64,000 nt of DNA from Dermacentor variabilis (taxonomy: Eukaryota; Arthropoda; Arachnida; Ixodida; Ixodidae): assembly GCF_050947875.1 (NCBI RefSeq), contig NC_134574.1, forward strand, positions 110,409,969 through 110,473,968, read 5' to 3'. Positions within the stretch are counted from its first letter, which is position 1; every line of letters starts with the position of its first letter. This document shows, piece by piece, positions 25,391-36,674 of the stretch. Made by a program: the position numbers and the translations under genes. Below the pieces are notes generated by a model. The model saw only the letters and a list, made by a program, of their open reading frames with translations, did not search any database and was not told the DNA's origin.

Positions 25391-26700
25391 TACCATACGG
25401 TTAGTGTTAACACATTTTGTGCCGTAGCGTTAAGCGCGCCTCGATTTAGGTTGCGGCTAACGATGCGGCACGCCGCAATATATATTTCGCCTCTTTGGGA
25501 TTTGCGCAGAATGGCCAACCGATTAGTCACAGCTTCCGCGCGGTGACTGTGCGCGGATACACAGCGCAAATTAACAGAGGTGTGGTGACGACGTCGGCAA
25601 AGAACGCAGCCGCCGACGGGCTCACCTTATCGCCTATCGCCGCCAAGACTACCCCAGTAAGCATCTTTATCTAGCGGGAAGGGTTCCCTTTGAAGGCGTG
25701 CTGTACAATTTTAATAGGCGATAACCGAAACATGCCACCGTTCTCTGCAGCCTCAGACTTCGACCGATCCGAATGTGCGTTGCTTGCAGAAGCGAAAGGA
25801 GCTCCAATCAGCGCGTTGTCGCCTCGAGCTGAGCGTCACACTCGAGCACCGTTTGTGCGGCGATGACGCGTGCATGAAGCTAGCTCACTGCGCGGACGCT
25901 ACCGCACAAAACGCGCAAGGGCGTGTACGCGACGTTCTGCACACAAATCGCGCGGGATGATCGGAGCCACGCCGGAGCGGCTAGCTTCAAAGAAGTGGTA
26001 CATATATGTTCTCACTCGTACAGGCACGCTCACGCTCGCATCGCTCTCGGCTATCTTTAGGTCATTCCTTCTGCTGGACGTCTACCCAAAGATTCGATAT
26101 CTGCTTGGTATCGGCTATGCACTGTCGCGTGGTGTTTGGTTCTGCGAGAGAGCCGGGAATAGTTTTCCACGCTGTGAAATATTGCTGTGCGTGTTTTAGC
26201 TAACGTTTACCGTAGCAACTCATTTCTTCCTTTTCTCGATGGTACTCCTAAAGAGTCGCCAATTTTACTTGCCAGTATAGTGTGTACTTCTATTTCGTGC
26301 GTAGTTATGTGCAATGTGAGGCAGATTCTTAATCCGCGTAATCTCATTTTCTGTCCACATTCCCTTCTCACAGGTTACGCATGCAGCAAATTCCCAGGTG
26401 CTAAAGTGTTCTACGCCAAAAGCACCTTGGCGTCGTGCAAGAGACACCCGTTGATATGTCAGTGATTCACTAGCAAGCTCGCATCTCTGTTGCCGCTCTC
26501 CATCAAGTGGGATTTTCAACTATTTTTTGTGCTGCTATGCGGTGTACTAGCCGCCGCATGGACGCTGTGCAGGCTTACTTTCAATTTGCCCTGGCGTTTA
26601 GTAGTAAAGGATGGGCTACCTTTCGAAGGGAGGCATTTACTTTTGTAAGTGAGAACGTTTACCAGCCTAACCAAGTGATACGTGCGTACTGTAAACAGCA
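25391..26700. other. Interior of the 7.24 kb insertion, no gene recognised
   Basis: Frames up to 109 codons overlap on both strands at 25,770-26,520, with no family resemblance. An acceptor-like polypyrimidine tract with CAG lies at ~26,374. Nothing else stands out. Confidence 0.4.
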
Positions 26701-27510
26701 GCACGAACACAGGTGGACGACGGACGACGAAATATGTAGCAGCACACACGAGTGGCAGCTCTAATAAAAGGTTATTTTTGATTACAGAGGTATCAAACAC
26801 ACTGGTCAACTTGACAAAGGTAAAAATCCGTGCATGCGTGGCAGAAACAGCCACGGGCGACTAAAAAAAATATGAAAAAGCCATGTCATGTAGAATAAAC
26901 ATGCGTGAAAAACGAGAACTACCGGACAAATTTTTTGAAAAAGCGAAAGATTTGTCCGATACGTGATGCTACCCAACGAGCAATACTCTTTTGAGAACGG
27001 CGAGTTCTTCCCACTGAGGGCAACAGATAACTTGGTTATGCATTTGTTTCGTTTGTGATGAATAAATATTGCTTCTGGAACTCCTCTGGTGTTGCAGTAT
27101 AGAGCAGAAAGAACGATTGCTTCATCACAAGGACCAGAACACAAGAGGACTTACGGAAGCATTATTTATTGATCACGAAGAAATATTCATAAGCAAGATT
27201 TCTGCGACGCTTAGTGGGAAAGAGTTGCTGCAGTATTTCTCGTTAATATCACTTACAGGACAGACCCTTCAGTTTTCATGTCTTTGTTAGTTTTTGACGC
27301 ACATGTTTATTCTACAGGACCTATTTCGGTCCTTTTTTGTTGTGCCGGGCTGTTTCTGCTGCGCATCCATGGCTTTTTCTTTGTAAAGTTGGCCAGTGTG
27401 TTGAAAATCTTTATCTTCACGAATAAACTTCTAGTTGATTCAGCGTTCATGTGTGTTCCTACCTTAATTCATCCTTCTCGTCTCTGTTTGGGTGGTTTTC
27501 AAATATAAAT
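26700..27510. repeat. Diverged inverted repeat (foldback), arms ~370 bp, loop ~40 bp
   Basis: The reverse complement of ~26,700-27,098 aligns with ~27,138-27,510. Examples are CATGTTTATTCTACA in both arms, TGGCTGTTTCTGC versus GGGCTGTTTCTGC, GACCAGTGTGTT versus GGCCAGTGTGTT and TTTATTCATCAC versus TTTATTGATCAC. The identity is perhaps two thirds to three quarters by eye. Both arms read as similar short peptides outward from the loop (NTRGVPEAIF on the minus strand, NTRGLTEALF on the plus strand), which follows from nucleotide homology and does not prove coding. The loop is ~27,099-27,137. Confidence 0.8.
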
Positions 27511-29165
27511 GTACACTGAATTCGCGAAGTGTCCATAGGATTGATACATGAAGTTATTTGCGCTGTTTATTTCAGGAAGAACGCTATAGGGTCTTATCTT
27601 CTCTTTGTATTTAACACTGAATACATTTTTCTAGTTCAACTTCAAGGAGTCCGCTGAGGAAGCCAATAAGAGTGATGGTAACTTCCTTTGTGTGTACGAT
27701 TGATAAATTTCATCCATTTAAGGCATGACATGGCACATGCCTGATTGTAGGTTGCAAGCATTTGTAGTAAGATCTACTTTTCGGTTCTCATGACGCTTCT
27801 TTGTACTGTGCTGCATTCTCCAGGCACATGAACCTTTTTTATGCTCTAAGTGCATGCGTTGTTTTTCTATATGTTGGAGCGAAAATTGTGAGCTTAAATA
27901 TGCATATATATATCACTTTCCTTGTAATTGTTTTCAACACGGGTGCTGTAGCTCCCTCCATCTTTCAGTTACTGCTTTGTCTCAATTTTTATGCAATCTT
28001 TATGTATTTTATGCAGCAAAATCCTAGGGCTATTTTAATAAAATTTTGCCTTCGAAATTGAGGTAATTCGTGTTTCGTATATGCATTTATTTGCGTTTTT
28101 CACTGTCTCACCAAGCTCGCTGTCGAGTCATTGGAACATTGCCTCATCCTTTATGACTATTTCTGCGGTACATGATACTGAAAGTGCAGGTGACCATTTA
28201 TTTGGCTGTTTGGAATTGTGTTAGCCGTGTGTTACTACCAATTTTCTGTGCAAAATAATTATTTTTCTCTTATAGTTCAAGGTATTAGCCTTGCCTTATC
28301 TCTTTATTGACTGATGTACCACTTAGTTGCTGGATAAGGGTAAAAGGCCCCAAAAAGGGCTCTAATTAGCTTTGTGCAAGTCCAGAAATATTGTCTCAAA
28401 ATGAGCGCACTAAATTGAGGAAATGCCACCAACAAACTCTTCTGTACCACAAATTAACATAATCAAATGGTGTACTGTTTGTTCTTGACTTTTGCCAGGG
28501 AGATAAGCTGCCTTAAATACACAAAAGTTTTACAAGTTTATTTCTGAAGAAAGCAAACCTGGCTCGTGAGAAACATATGATTCAGGTGTTCACCATGCCC
28601 GACAACTTTCTAAATAATGTCTCGTCAATTATTAGACGTTGAGTGATGTTATTTTACAAAATAATTGGGCAACATGAAAATGTATACATCTCGAAGACGA
28701 AGCTCAGGCAAGTCTACTTTGGTACTTCATTAAATTTTAATCGCGGTGAAAGACGTGTGCTAAAGCTTGTATATATTTACGTGTAGTCATTTGTTTCAAG
28801 TTTGTTATTTTGCCTTCTCACAGTCAGCCGTAGCTCTTCCTGTGATGCGTTAGTGTGCGAAACATTTTAATGTAACATATTCAGATGTCTTTTGTGTATT
28901 CAAATGCAAGCAGCTTCAAGAGTTCAAAGTTGGTTGTGACAAGGGTATGCTTAAGCCGTTCCTTTTGAGTCGCTTTGCCTTTTAGTCATGAACTTAAGTC
29001 GAAAGTGAAGACCACAATGATCGTTTTGATTGAATTCATATGTATAAGTTTTTTCAGATGTATTTACATTGCTAGAGTGCCGTAGGTACTGGCCTGTCTC
29101 CAGGTTCGATGCAGTGGTGCCTTATGTTCTGTAATAATGTTTCACGTGCGCGCATCTTTAGTGTA
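27511..29165. other. Interior of the 7.24 kb insertion, AT-rich, no gene recognised
   Basis: AT-rich DNA with frames up to 86 codons (27,801-28,061). It looks like long 3' untranslated or intronic sequence. AATAAA-like strings occur at 28,037 and 29,166. Confidence 0.4.
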
Positions 29166-29220
29166 AATAAAGGTGCTTCAAGATGACCAGTCTCTCCTTT
29201 GATTTTGTTTGTGTTTGGGA
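29166..29220 (+). terminator. Possible polyadenylation signal with GT-rich downstream element
   Basis: AATAAA at 29,166-29,171 is followed after ~35 bp by a T/GT-rich stretch (TTTGATTTTGTTTGTGTTTG). This is the usual eukaryotic arrangement for mRNA 3' ends on the plus strand. It would close a transcription unit opening near 24,100 inside the 7.24 kb insertion. This is inference only. Confidence 0.35.
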
Positions 29221-29311
29221 AAGTTATGAGCAGGCACCGAGGCATGCTAGTGTGAACAGTAAAGCAATTTCAATATACGAATAAAAATTCACTAGACCAA
29301 CGAAACGTCTA

Positions 29312-29680
29312 TCACATTTCAATGGCAACTTCACAAATCTCAATGCCATCTCAACGGTGCCACAATGTGCTTTTCAGTGCTGTGGCAATAATAGCTCAAC
29401 AACAGGTCACCAGAACTACCACAACGTCAGTTCAACGCAGAACCAATGATAATTCAACAACCATTCAACAAAACGAACACAACGGGCCGTCTAAGTACAA
29501 TGGACTTTCAATGGTAACATAATTATTCAACATTGAGGTACCCAATGGTGTTTCAATTAAATTTCAGTGGCCACTATTCATGAGTCCTTAGCACCCAACA
29601 CAACCCAATCCTACAAAGTCTCAATATTTCCGCAATAAAAACTCAATAATGACCAACGATTCTTCAACGCCTTCTCAATA
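29312..29680 (-). repeat. Right subterminal array of CAA motifs, 10-11 bp period
   Basis: On the plus strand CAA starts at 29,622, 29,633, 29,644, 29,654, 29,665 and 29,676, spaced 11, 11, 10, 11, 11 bp, up to the right TIR. Further runs with the same period occur around 29,345-29,375 and 29,425-29,475 (CACAACGTCAGTTCAACGC). On the minus strand these are RTTGR motifs, the inverted mirror of the left array. The right array is longer, about 370 bp. Confidence 0.85.
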
Positions 29681-30746
29681 ATTTTTGTACGGGAGCTGCT
29701 GTTGGCAAGATAGCATAAAATTGATAAAATTAATCCTTTCATTGCAAGTTTTCGAGCCATCCTAAAGATCAATAACGAGGGGTACGTGGTTACAAGGGAT
29801 GTTTGTGGTCATTTATTAGTTACGTATTAAACACATTGTAGTGTTGAGGAAAGAACGCACGCTTCAATGGCCACAATAAGATTGCAAAAAAATTTCCAGG
29901 AAATATTGACGTTGATGTAATGACGAAGCCGCTGCGACGACAACGAAGGAATGCTACTGAAGAGATAACGGTGGTAAAAGGACACCTTGACGAGGACTAT
30001 AAGATGACAATGGTATGACGACGACTACATGACGGCGATGGGGTAACGTCAATGGTTTGATGAGAGCCGGTTGATAAATTTTGAGTTAAGATAATGAAAG
30101 ACAGTGATCGAATCATGACGGCCGTGTAACAATGATTTCACGAGGACTGTATGACATGTATGTCCTGAGAATGACGTCATGACGAGAGTTTACAGACGAA
30201 GCAGCAATGACGACAATCCAGGGAACAGAACGGGGTCACGACATGAGCGCACGTCAAACTGCTCAACCTGTTACACAACTTAGACCACTGTGTTGAAGTA
30301 GAAGCTGAGACGACGACGTCATCACGAAAATCAGATCACGAAGCTCCGATGAGAGCGATTGAACGACCACGAGGGCATCATGATGGTGGTAGGAGGACGA
30401 ATGCATGACGACTGTACGACAAAAATGGTATGCTGAGTCAAATACCAAGCATGCGTCGACGCGAAAAAACGTCAAGTGCCAGTGAGCCACGTTAGAGGGC
30501 GTAGCGAGAATGGCAGACTGCTGTGGACACGGCACAGGCCTAGTGGCATAAACAGACATACAACTCGGGCGACTGCGTAGGCGTAATTGGTTAGATCGAT
30601 AGATACATAGATTACATGGATAGGTAGACAGATCGATTGAAAACATGCTCGAGTAGGCAAAGATTGCAAATTACCATATGTTAGGCACAGTGTATGATTA
30701 TTGTATAGCAAGAGTTGCGGCTTTCGTGTGAATGCCACTGAAAGGT

Positions 30747-31267
30747 ATCATCATCATCATCATCCTGGTTACGCCCACTGCAGGGCAAAGGCCTCTCCCA
30801 TACTTCTCCAACTACCCTAGTCATGTGCCAATTATGGCCATATTGTCCCTGCAAAGTTCTTAATCTTATCCGCCCACCTAACTTTCTGCCGCCTCCTCCT
30901 ACGGTTCCCTTCCCTTCGAATACAGTCCGTAACCCTTAATGACCATTGGTTATCTTCCCTCCTCATTACATGTTCTGCAAATGCCCTCATATTTTTCTTG
31001 ATTTACACTAAGGTATCATTACATCGCATTTGTTCCCTCACCCAATCTGCTCTTTTCTGATCCCTTAACATTACACCTATCATTCTTCTTTCCAAAGCTC
31101 GTTGCGTCGTCCTCAATTTAAGTAGAACGCTTTTCGTAAGCCTCCAGGTTTCTGCCCCGTACGTGAGTACAAGTAAGACACAGCTGTTGTATACTTTTCT
31201 CTTGAGGGATAATAGCAACCTGCTGTTCGTGATTTCAGAATGCCTGCCAAACGCACCCCAGCCCATT
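30747..31267 (-). mobile_element. RTE-type LINE, 5'-truncated 3' fragment (~520 bp)
   Basis: On the minus strand the frame 31,266 to 31,003 reads MGWGAFGRHSEITNSRLLLS through YNSCVLLVLTYGAETWRLTK. It is the C-terminal part of the RTE ORF2, collinear with 53,348-53,600 of the large copy. The (ATC)n tail at 30,747-30,766 (plus strand) is the usual (ATG)n 3' end. Copy A lacks this insert (~2,965). The open 87-codon frame ends at TAA and is not a gene on its own. Confidence 0.9.
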
Positions 31268-33111
31268 CCGTATATGCATATGTAGAGCCATTCGGTAAAG
31301 GTATATGTAAAGCCTCAACGTGTTTCACGGGTGCGCTGGGTTGCAGTAGGGCTCCGTGTCCAAAACGTAGCTCTCTTGAACATGCACCATTAATACTGAT
31401 ATTGCAAAAGATAGATAAGATAGTCTGTGAATATACGGAGTCTCCAAAATTTAGGGCGGCTTGAGAGGAATGTTCTTAAAAAGTTGTTTCTGGTGTGCTG
31501 TACAAGATTGAGAAGATTTTAACTTTTGATTTGTCTTGCTTCCTAATGCACAGTCATCAGTATTCTTGAAAAAATAAAGAACTTCGATTTTTCATTAACG
31601 TTAAAAATTTCCGTCTCTATTTCATGTGCTGATATCATAAATAAAGGCGCTCTCAATGAAGATCTCGCATTAGCGATATCGGGTAATTGCCTGAAAGACG
31701 GGATTGCGGTTCGAGACTAGTATATTTTACTGGAGCACACGCACAATCACGTTTCTGCATCAGTTCTTCGCTACGGTAAAATTTGTAGTTGTTCGCACAC
31801 ACACACCCACGACGTTTCATTATTACCCATGTAAGCACTCTCAAAATCGACTGAACCAGCGGAATGCGTATATTACCAAAATCGATCACATGACCCTGTG
31901 CATTGGCGCCTCCGTGAGCAATTCCGTTGCAGTACGGTAGATGAGCCATACACATCTACCGCGTGGGAAATGCACATATGTGATGGTGACGTGATTTATC
32001 AGCGCTGAGGCAATGCAGTTAGTGGGCGCACCATGCGAGAGTTACAGCTGAGCGTGTTTTCGGGCCAGTGGGCCCAGAGGGTCATCGGAGACGCCACTGC
32101 ACATGCGCTAATCTCGGGTGGCGAGCACGTTACGTTTCGGACCATTGCAGGCTTGTCTCCTTTCCGCAGTGGAGTGCGCGCAGAGGACCAGCGTTTTGGT
32201 GAAACAAACGTGGCGGCAACCCTCACGACGAGCAGTTGCATCTATTAAATAGTGGCGCTGGCTCGCCTATTAGCGAAACGACCCAGAAGGTGTTTCACGA
32301 CTCAACAGGAGCTCTGTATCGTGCGAGAGTTTTCAGTAACGGGGCCATTTGGTTAGGCCTTGAACTAGAGGACCCCGACGGAGAACCTGAAGAGAAGGCT
32401 TGGTCACGAACCGACGCTCCCTATCAGTGCCTCCACCTTGTTCAAAAGGCTGCGCAGCAAAGCGCTCCGCTCGAACGAGCGAGGGGTCGCTGTGCTAACA
32501 CTCTTCCTCTCTTACGATGCTTCGAAGCTTTCTCTGCTCGCCCAGTAGTGCAGCTGGCCCGTAAATCCGTTCAGCTGTAAGGATGTAGCGACGCTTTTTC
32601 TCTTCACACTGGCAGCACTTCGAATCTGTAATGTCATGGGTTCTGCTGCGATGCGACATTGTGTGTGCCTCGACATGTCACAACCGTGGCCTTCGTATTT
32701 TCGGGAGCACGTGTGTATAGCTTGGAGAAGCGTTTGAAATAATCGCACCGTTTTCCACTCGTCTAATATAAGCAAGCACGTTCTTTCATCCTATCAACTA
32801 GCCCGATGACAAAGCATCAGCCGGAAAGAGATTGTAATAAGATGTGTTTTAGCAATGAAGGTGACATGTACTATATATGCGCAGAGAATTCACGACACTA
32901 TGCGGTTAACTGTTTACAGGACCGCTGAGCATGAGGACGGTGATCTCTGCAGTCACTCTGCAGATCTCTGCAGTCAAAGACGGAGAAGATGAAGAGATTT
33001 TGCGTTATAATGTGTTGCCAGAGCAACAAGCTCCTACCTGCGCTAGAGGGCGTAGACCTCTGCTGAGTAATTCAGCGACGTTTGTCATAGAGCCAGGCGC
33101 TCTAAAAAATA

Positions 33112-33310
33112 TGCCTCACACTTCTTCTAAGAAAAGCGGCAGAGAATCATTGTCCTTTAACATATACTTAGTGGAAGAGAATAGTGGTCCCTGAATGCAG
33201 CTTTCAAACAAGCTGCCTCACACTGCTTCTCAGAAAAGCGCCAGGTAATCAATGTCCTTTAACATATTCCTAGAGGATGAGAATAGAGTACCTAGAACGC
33301 AGCTTTAACG
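33112..33310. repeat. ~110 bp tandem duplication in copy B
   Basis: The segment with CCTCACACTTCTTCTAAGAA and ATTGTCCTTTAACATA occurs at ~33,113 and again at ~33,214, with several differences between the two. Copy A has one occurrence (~5,228-5,325). Confidence 0.75.
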
Positions 33311-34305
33311 CGGGTGTCATGACGTTAGCACGGCTTCCTGTTTCTTCATAAAAGAAAAAGAGGCAAGGAGTGTGACTGTTATACACATTATTTTTTAAGT
33401 TTCAATTCAAAGAGAAAAGAAATGTTAGGTTGAATCCCCACATCGGCCATCAAGAAATAAATAAATGGATTCTTGAAACAACAAATGCTTCAGAAGACAA
33501 TATAAGGGCCTACACTGTTGGGTGAAATTTCAGCATAACCTATAACGGGCACAATATGCAGTGCCGAGAATTAGCCACATGCAATACTATGAATGAAGCT
33601 TCTGCAGTTCTTATTACACGATCTAAAGCCGAAATGACAACAAATTTGAACTTCTAGGGCAGAAAGGTATCCGACATGTACGGGTAGGTCAGATTAATAC
33701 GGAACCCCTGTTACTCTTAGGAGGGGGGGTTTAAAGGTTATTTTTAATATGTGGCACGTAGCATAAGCATGGCATTCTAGATTCATTTGAGGTATTTACT
33801 GCTTGTGGAGGGAGTTCACTCCTTGTGCGAACCCCAGGTTCCAACAAGGTGGCATCTTGTACTGGCCCCGAAGGCTTGCTCAGGAGGTTCAGCAGTCCAG
33901 ATTCTGCCGGTAGGATTCTAGAAGCTCGGGCGAGGGCCCGACAGCTCACTCCCGTTCCCGAAGGGAGTTCACTTCTGCGGTTCTATTTTGCCTCCGAGCA
34001 CAACCACGCAGTTCCATTGTCTATCTCACATCGTGTTCTTCCTTCCTTTCGGCCTATGTCAAACAGTCCTGTACGACCCTTAGTGTTTGCCCCTTTCTTT
34101 GTATTTTTTTTCAAGTGCGCGTGAGATTTCGCACGCGTGGGTTTTCGCCGGTGTCTTCTTGCACTCATCCATTTGTTTTAGATGTTAAGATGTCTTCGCC
34201 GCACCTCTCCCTTTATGTACACCACTAACTTCGCGCACTGTCACACACCGATTACTTAACATGCAACAAACCTATATTCTAAATGACCAACCAATGAGTA
34301 CTCAT

Positions 34306-36150
34306 CCATAGTATCCCAAAGTACATGCAAGTAGTGCCAGTGGGTTATAAAATTGAGAAAACGAACGGCAATGTTAAGCAGTGAAGAAAGATTCTCTAAG
34401 AGCACCAGCTTTAGTTGCCACACCCATGGCTATGCAAATGTGAAGTTGTTTATGATTGTACCATAGAAATTTCAACGGGGCGGATCAAATCTAGATATGG
34501 GTGCAACGCAACAGACGAAAAGGGTAGAAACTGAGCTGGGGATTTTCCGTTCTGCAGATGACCCCGCTCCGCAAAAGAATATTTTTCAATAGAATTTTCT
34601 GCCACTAAGCCGGGCCTCTTAATCCGCTTGTGGTTTTGGCAAGTATAGTCCCATAATTAAAATAAAGTTTATTTCTTCTGCATTGATTTGATGTACCATA
34701 TGAGGCAACACATATGCTGAAACCTCCCAGAGGCCATGACTCATTGCGCACAACATCGCCTTAAGCAAGCCCATCCCCCTGTTTGTTCTTTCTACTATAC
34801 ACACAAGCCGCAGAGGTGCACTCAAGGTAACGTGTAACATCAAGTTACCACTCTCATGTTGTACTAAAAGTGGAAGAAAAACAACTAATTGCAGTCAACG
34901 TCGCCGCTAATCGCCTTTAATCATACCAAAGAGCAGAGAAAGTTTCGCTTTCATGTGCTTGCACTGTGCATGGGGTGCGCGTAATTTTAGTTAGCACAAC
35001 ATTGTTGAAGGTACTACATACCTATGTTACGCTTATTTTTATCAGGCCAATGATAACGCAATGCGTCTGGCTGGAGATTTCATTTGGATAATAAGAAGTG
35101 CATATGAAACGATAGAAATTTAAGCTCTTGTTATTCCTCGTAAGCTCAACTTTTGAAATGCGTTCACAGCACATTTGTATTGTTCTAGGCTGGAAACATG
35201 TCGAATAAGTGTTTTTTTTTCTTTTCTTAGAACATTGTTGTTGATGGTAGGCATACTAAACGACACTAAAATATAGAGAAACCATCGTGCCATATTATCT
35301 TTGATTTGAAAGGTTTAAACGCAGAAACTCGGGACACCGCGTCATTGCACCAAACGGATCTCAGACTTCTGCACAGTTGTTAAATATTTCTGATCCTACT
35401 TAAGCCTTGAAGAGAATGTTACTCTTTGGAACGATTGCAACTTCATTGTTGCTGTATTTCAGACGTGTTCTTGTCTCATTGTCCAGTTTCAAGATTTTGA
35501 AAAAAAGTACCTTCTTTTAGGGAATAATTTTAAGAGAGTCCAACAGCGACCAGATAACAAGCCCAAAAGTGGCTGCATATGTTTATTGGTAATTTGATCA
35601 CGCAATCAACAGAAAAAAATAGAGCGACATCTTCATTAACGAAGAGTTTCACCGACTAATGTAAACGTTAAACACAAGCAGTACGTACCATTTTCTCTGG
35701 TAGGCCTGTTGTTGTTCTAAAATGTTGTTATCCCTACACTTAAAACAAGCGTACAAAACTGGCATGTTCATCAGAATCAATTGTGCAAAGGAAATTAATA
35801 AATGAATGTGGCAGAAGTTTTAATTCTGCACAAAAATTTTAAAGAGATATTCATTTATGCATTTTAATGCTGATTCGGTGGACCATCTCTTTCAAAAACA
35901 CGCTTGAAAATCTTAAAATAATTGAAGAATATTATGAGGAAAAAAATCTTCAACTCTTTAAAAAGCTTTTTCTCAATGCTTTTACCAACGATAGGCATGA
36001 TATCAGTGGTTAATATTTAGGTATGACTATCTCCGACTTTATAAACAGACACTATCTACGTTCTTCTTGCGTTTGGGTGTGCACCAAATACTGTCAAATG
36101 GCTAAATATTGATACGCGTAAATGTTGATCTTTTTCGGGTGGCCATGTTT
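34306..36150. other. AT-rich spacer, no gene recognised
   Basis: Frames stay below 75 codons. The sequence is AT-rich with no motif or partner in this window. It separates the end of unit U copy B from the gypsy-type LTR. Confidence 0.5.
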
Positions 36151-36164
36151 CACCCGTTAACAAA

Positions 36165-36532
36165 TGTTATCGCACAGCGCAAGACGCACCTGCATGTATA
36201 GGAAGTTTCTCGAATCTTATCGATGCTTCTATCCGCTGTCTGTTGTCGCCGAACCTTGTGGTATGTGATTTCTTCGCATGACACGAATGGTGTAGAACTT
36301 TGTGGAAAACACGCGGGTTCCAGCGATTAATCTGGAACATTCGACGGCTGCTCTATACAAGCCGACGCACTTGACCCGCTGATCAGATTTTTCGACGAAC
36401 ACCGACTTTGTTCGCCGCTCTCGTTGTGCTTTAAGTGTAGCCTGTTTTGTGGGCACAGGTTCGCCCAGGAAAAGCTATTTATGTCTTTCACAGTATTGCT
36501 ATTGTGTTCTTTGAAGTCACTATAACGTGACA
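36165..36532 (+). repeat. 5' LTR of a gypsy-type element (copy 1)
   Basis: Starts TGTTATCGC and ends ATAACGTGACA, so it has the TG...CA form of an LTR, ~368 bp. A TATA-like CTCTATACAAG lies at ~36,350 and the conserved GTGGGCACAGGTTCGCCCAG at ~36,450. Directly downstream TCTGCTGGAGGTGCTTTG is the likely primer binding site. In the second copy it reads TCTGGTGGAGG, so copy 1 has lost the TGG that pairs with a tRNA CCA end. No matching 3' LTR follows. Confidence 0.7.
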
Positions 36533-36674
36533 TCTGCTGGAGGTGCTTTGTGTCCATGTACCGGACGCACCTACAAAGCCGTGACCCAAGCCTGCAAGCT
36601 GAAGACAACACCAACGTCGCCAAGAATCAGCGAGGTAGACGCAGGCTGCAAGGACTGACCCGGAGCACGGACTC

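Larger units (their letters stand above)
22452..29693. mobile_element. 7.24 kb unclassified DNA insertion with 13 bp TIRs and phased subterminal arrays
   Basis: The left end CCCGTACAAAAAT (22,452-22,464) and right end ATTTTTGTACGGG (29,681-29,693) are perfect inverted repeats. Copy A of unit U is continuous where this copy is interrupted: GGCATGC then GTAAAATTGAC at ~1,914-1,936, versus GGCATGCT before and ATAAAATTGATAAAATT after the insert. That makes the insert a discrete integration. The outer flanks CATGCTG and AGCTGCTG hint at a short target duplication but do not give a clean one. Subterminal arrays of 10-11 bp period lie at both ends. The interior holds an exon-like frame, a foldback repeat and two SINEs, and no recognisable transposase. 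It could be a non-autonomous or decayed DNA transposon of an unassigned group. Confidence 0.75.
29694..34305 (+). repeat. Unit U copy B, right segment
   Basis: A direct match to copy A from ~1,935 to ~6,485. Landmarks are TTCGAGCCATCCTAAAGATC (~29,752), GGCGCTCTCAATGAAGAT (~31,648), ACCCAGAAGGTGTTTCACGA (~32,280) and AATGACCAACCAATGAG (~34,282). It lacks the 3,175-3,914 DNA element of copy A and instead holds an RTE fragment at ~30,747-31,267 and a ~110 bp tandem duplication at 33,112-33,310. No coding capacity is seen. Confidence 0.8.

Noticed and set aside
25027..25569. 180-codon minus-strand frame
   Set aside because: It reads antisense through two SINE copies. It is not a gene.
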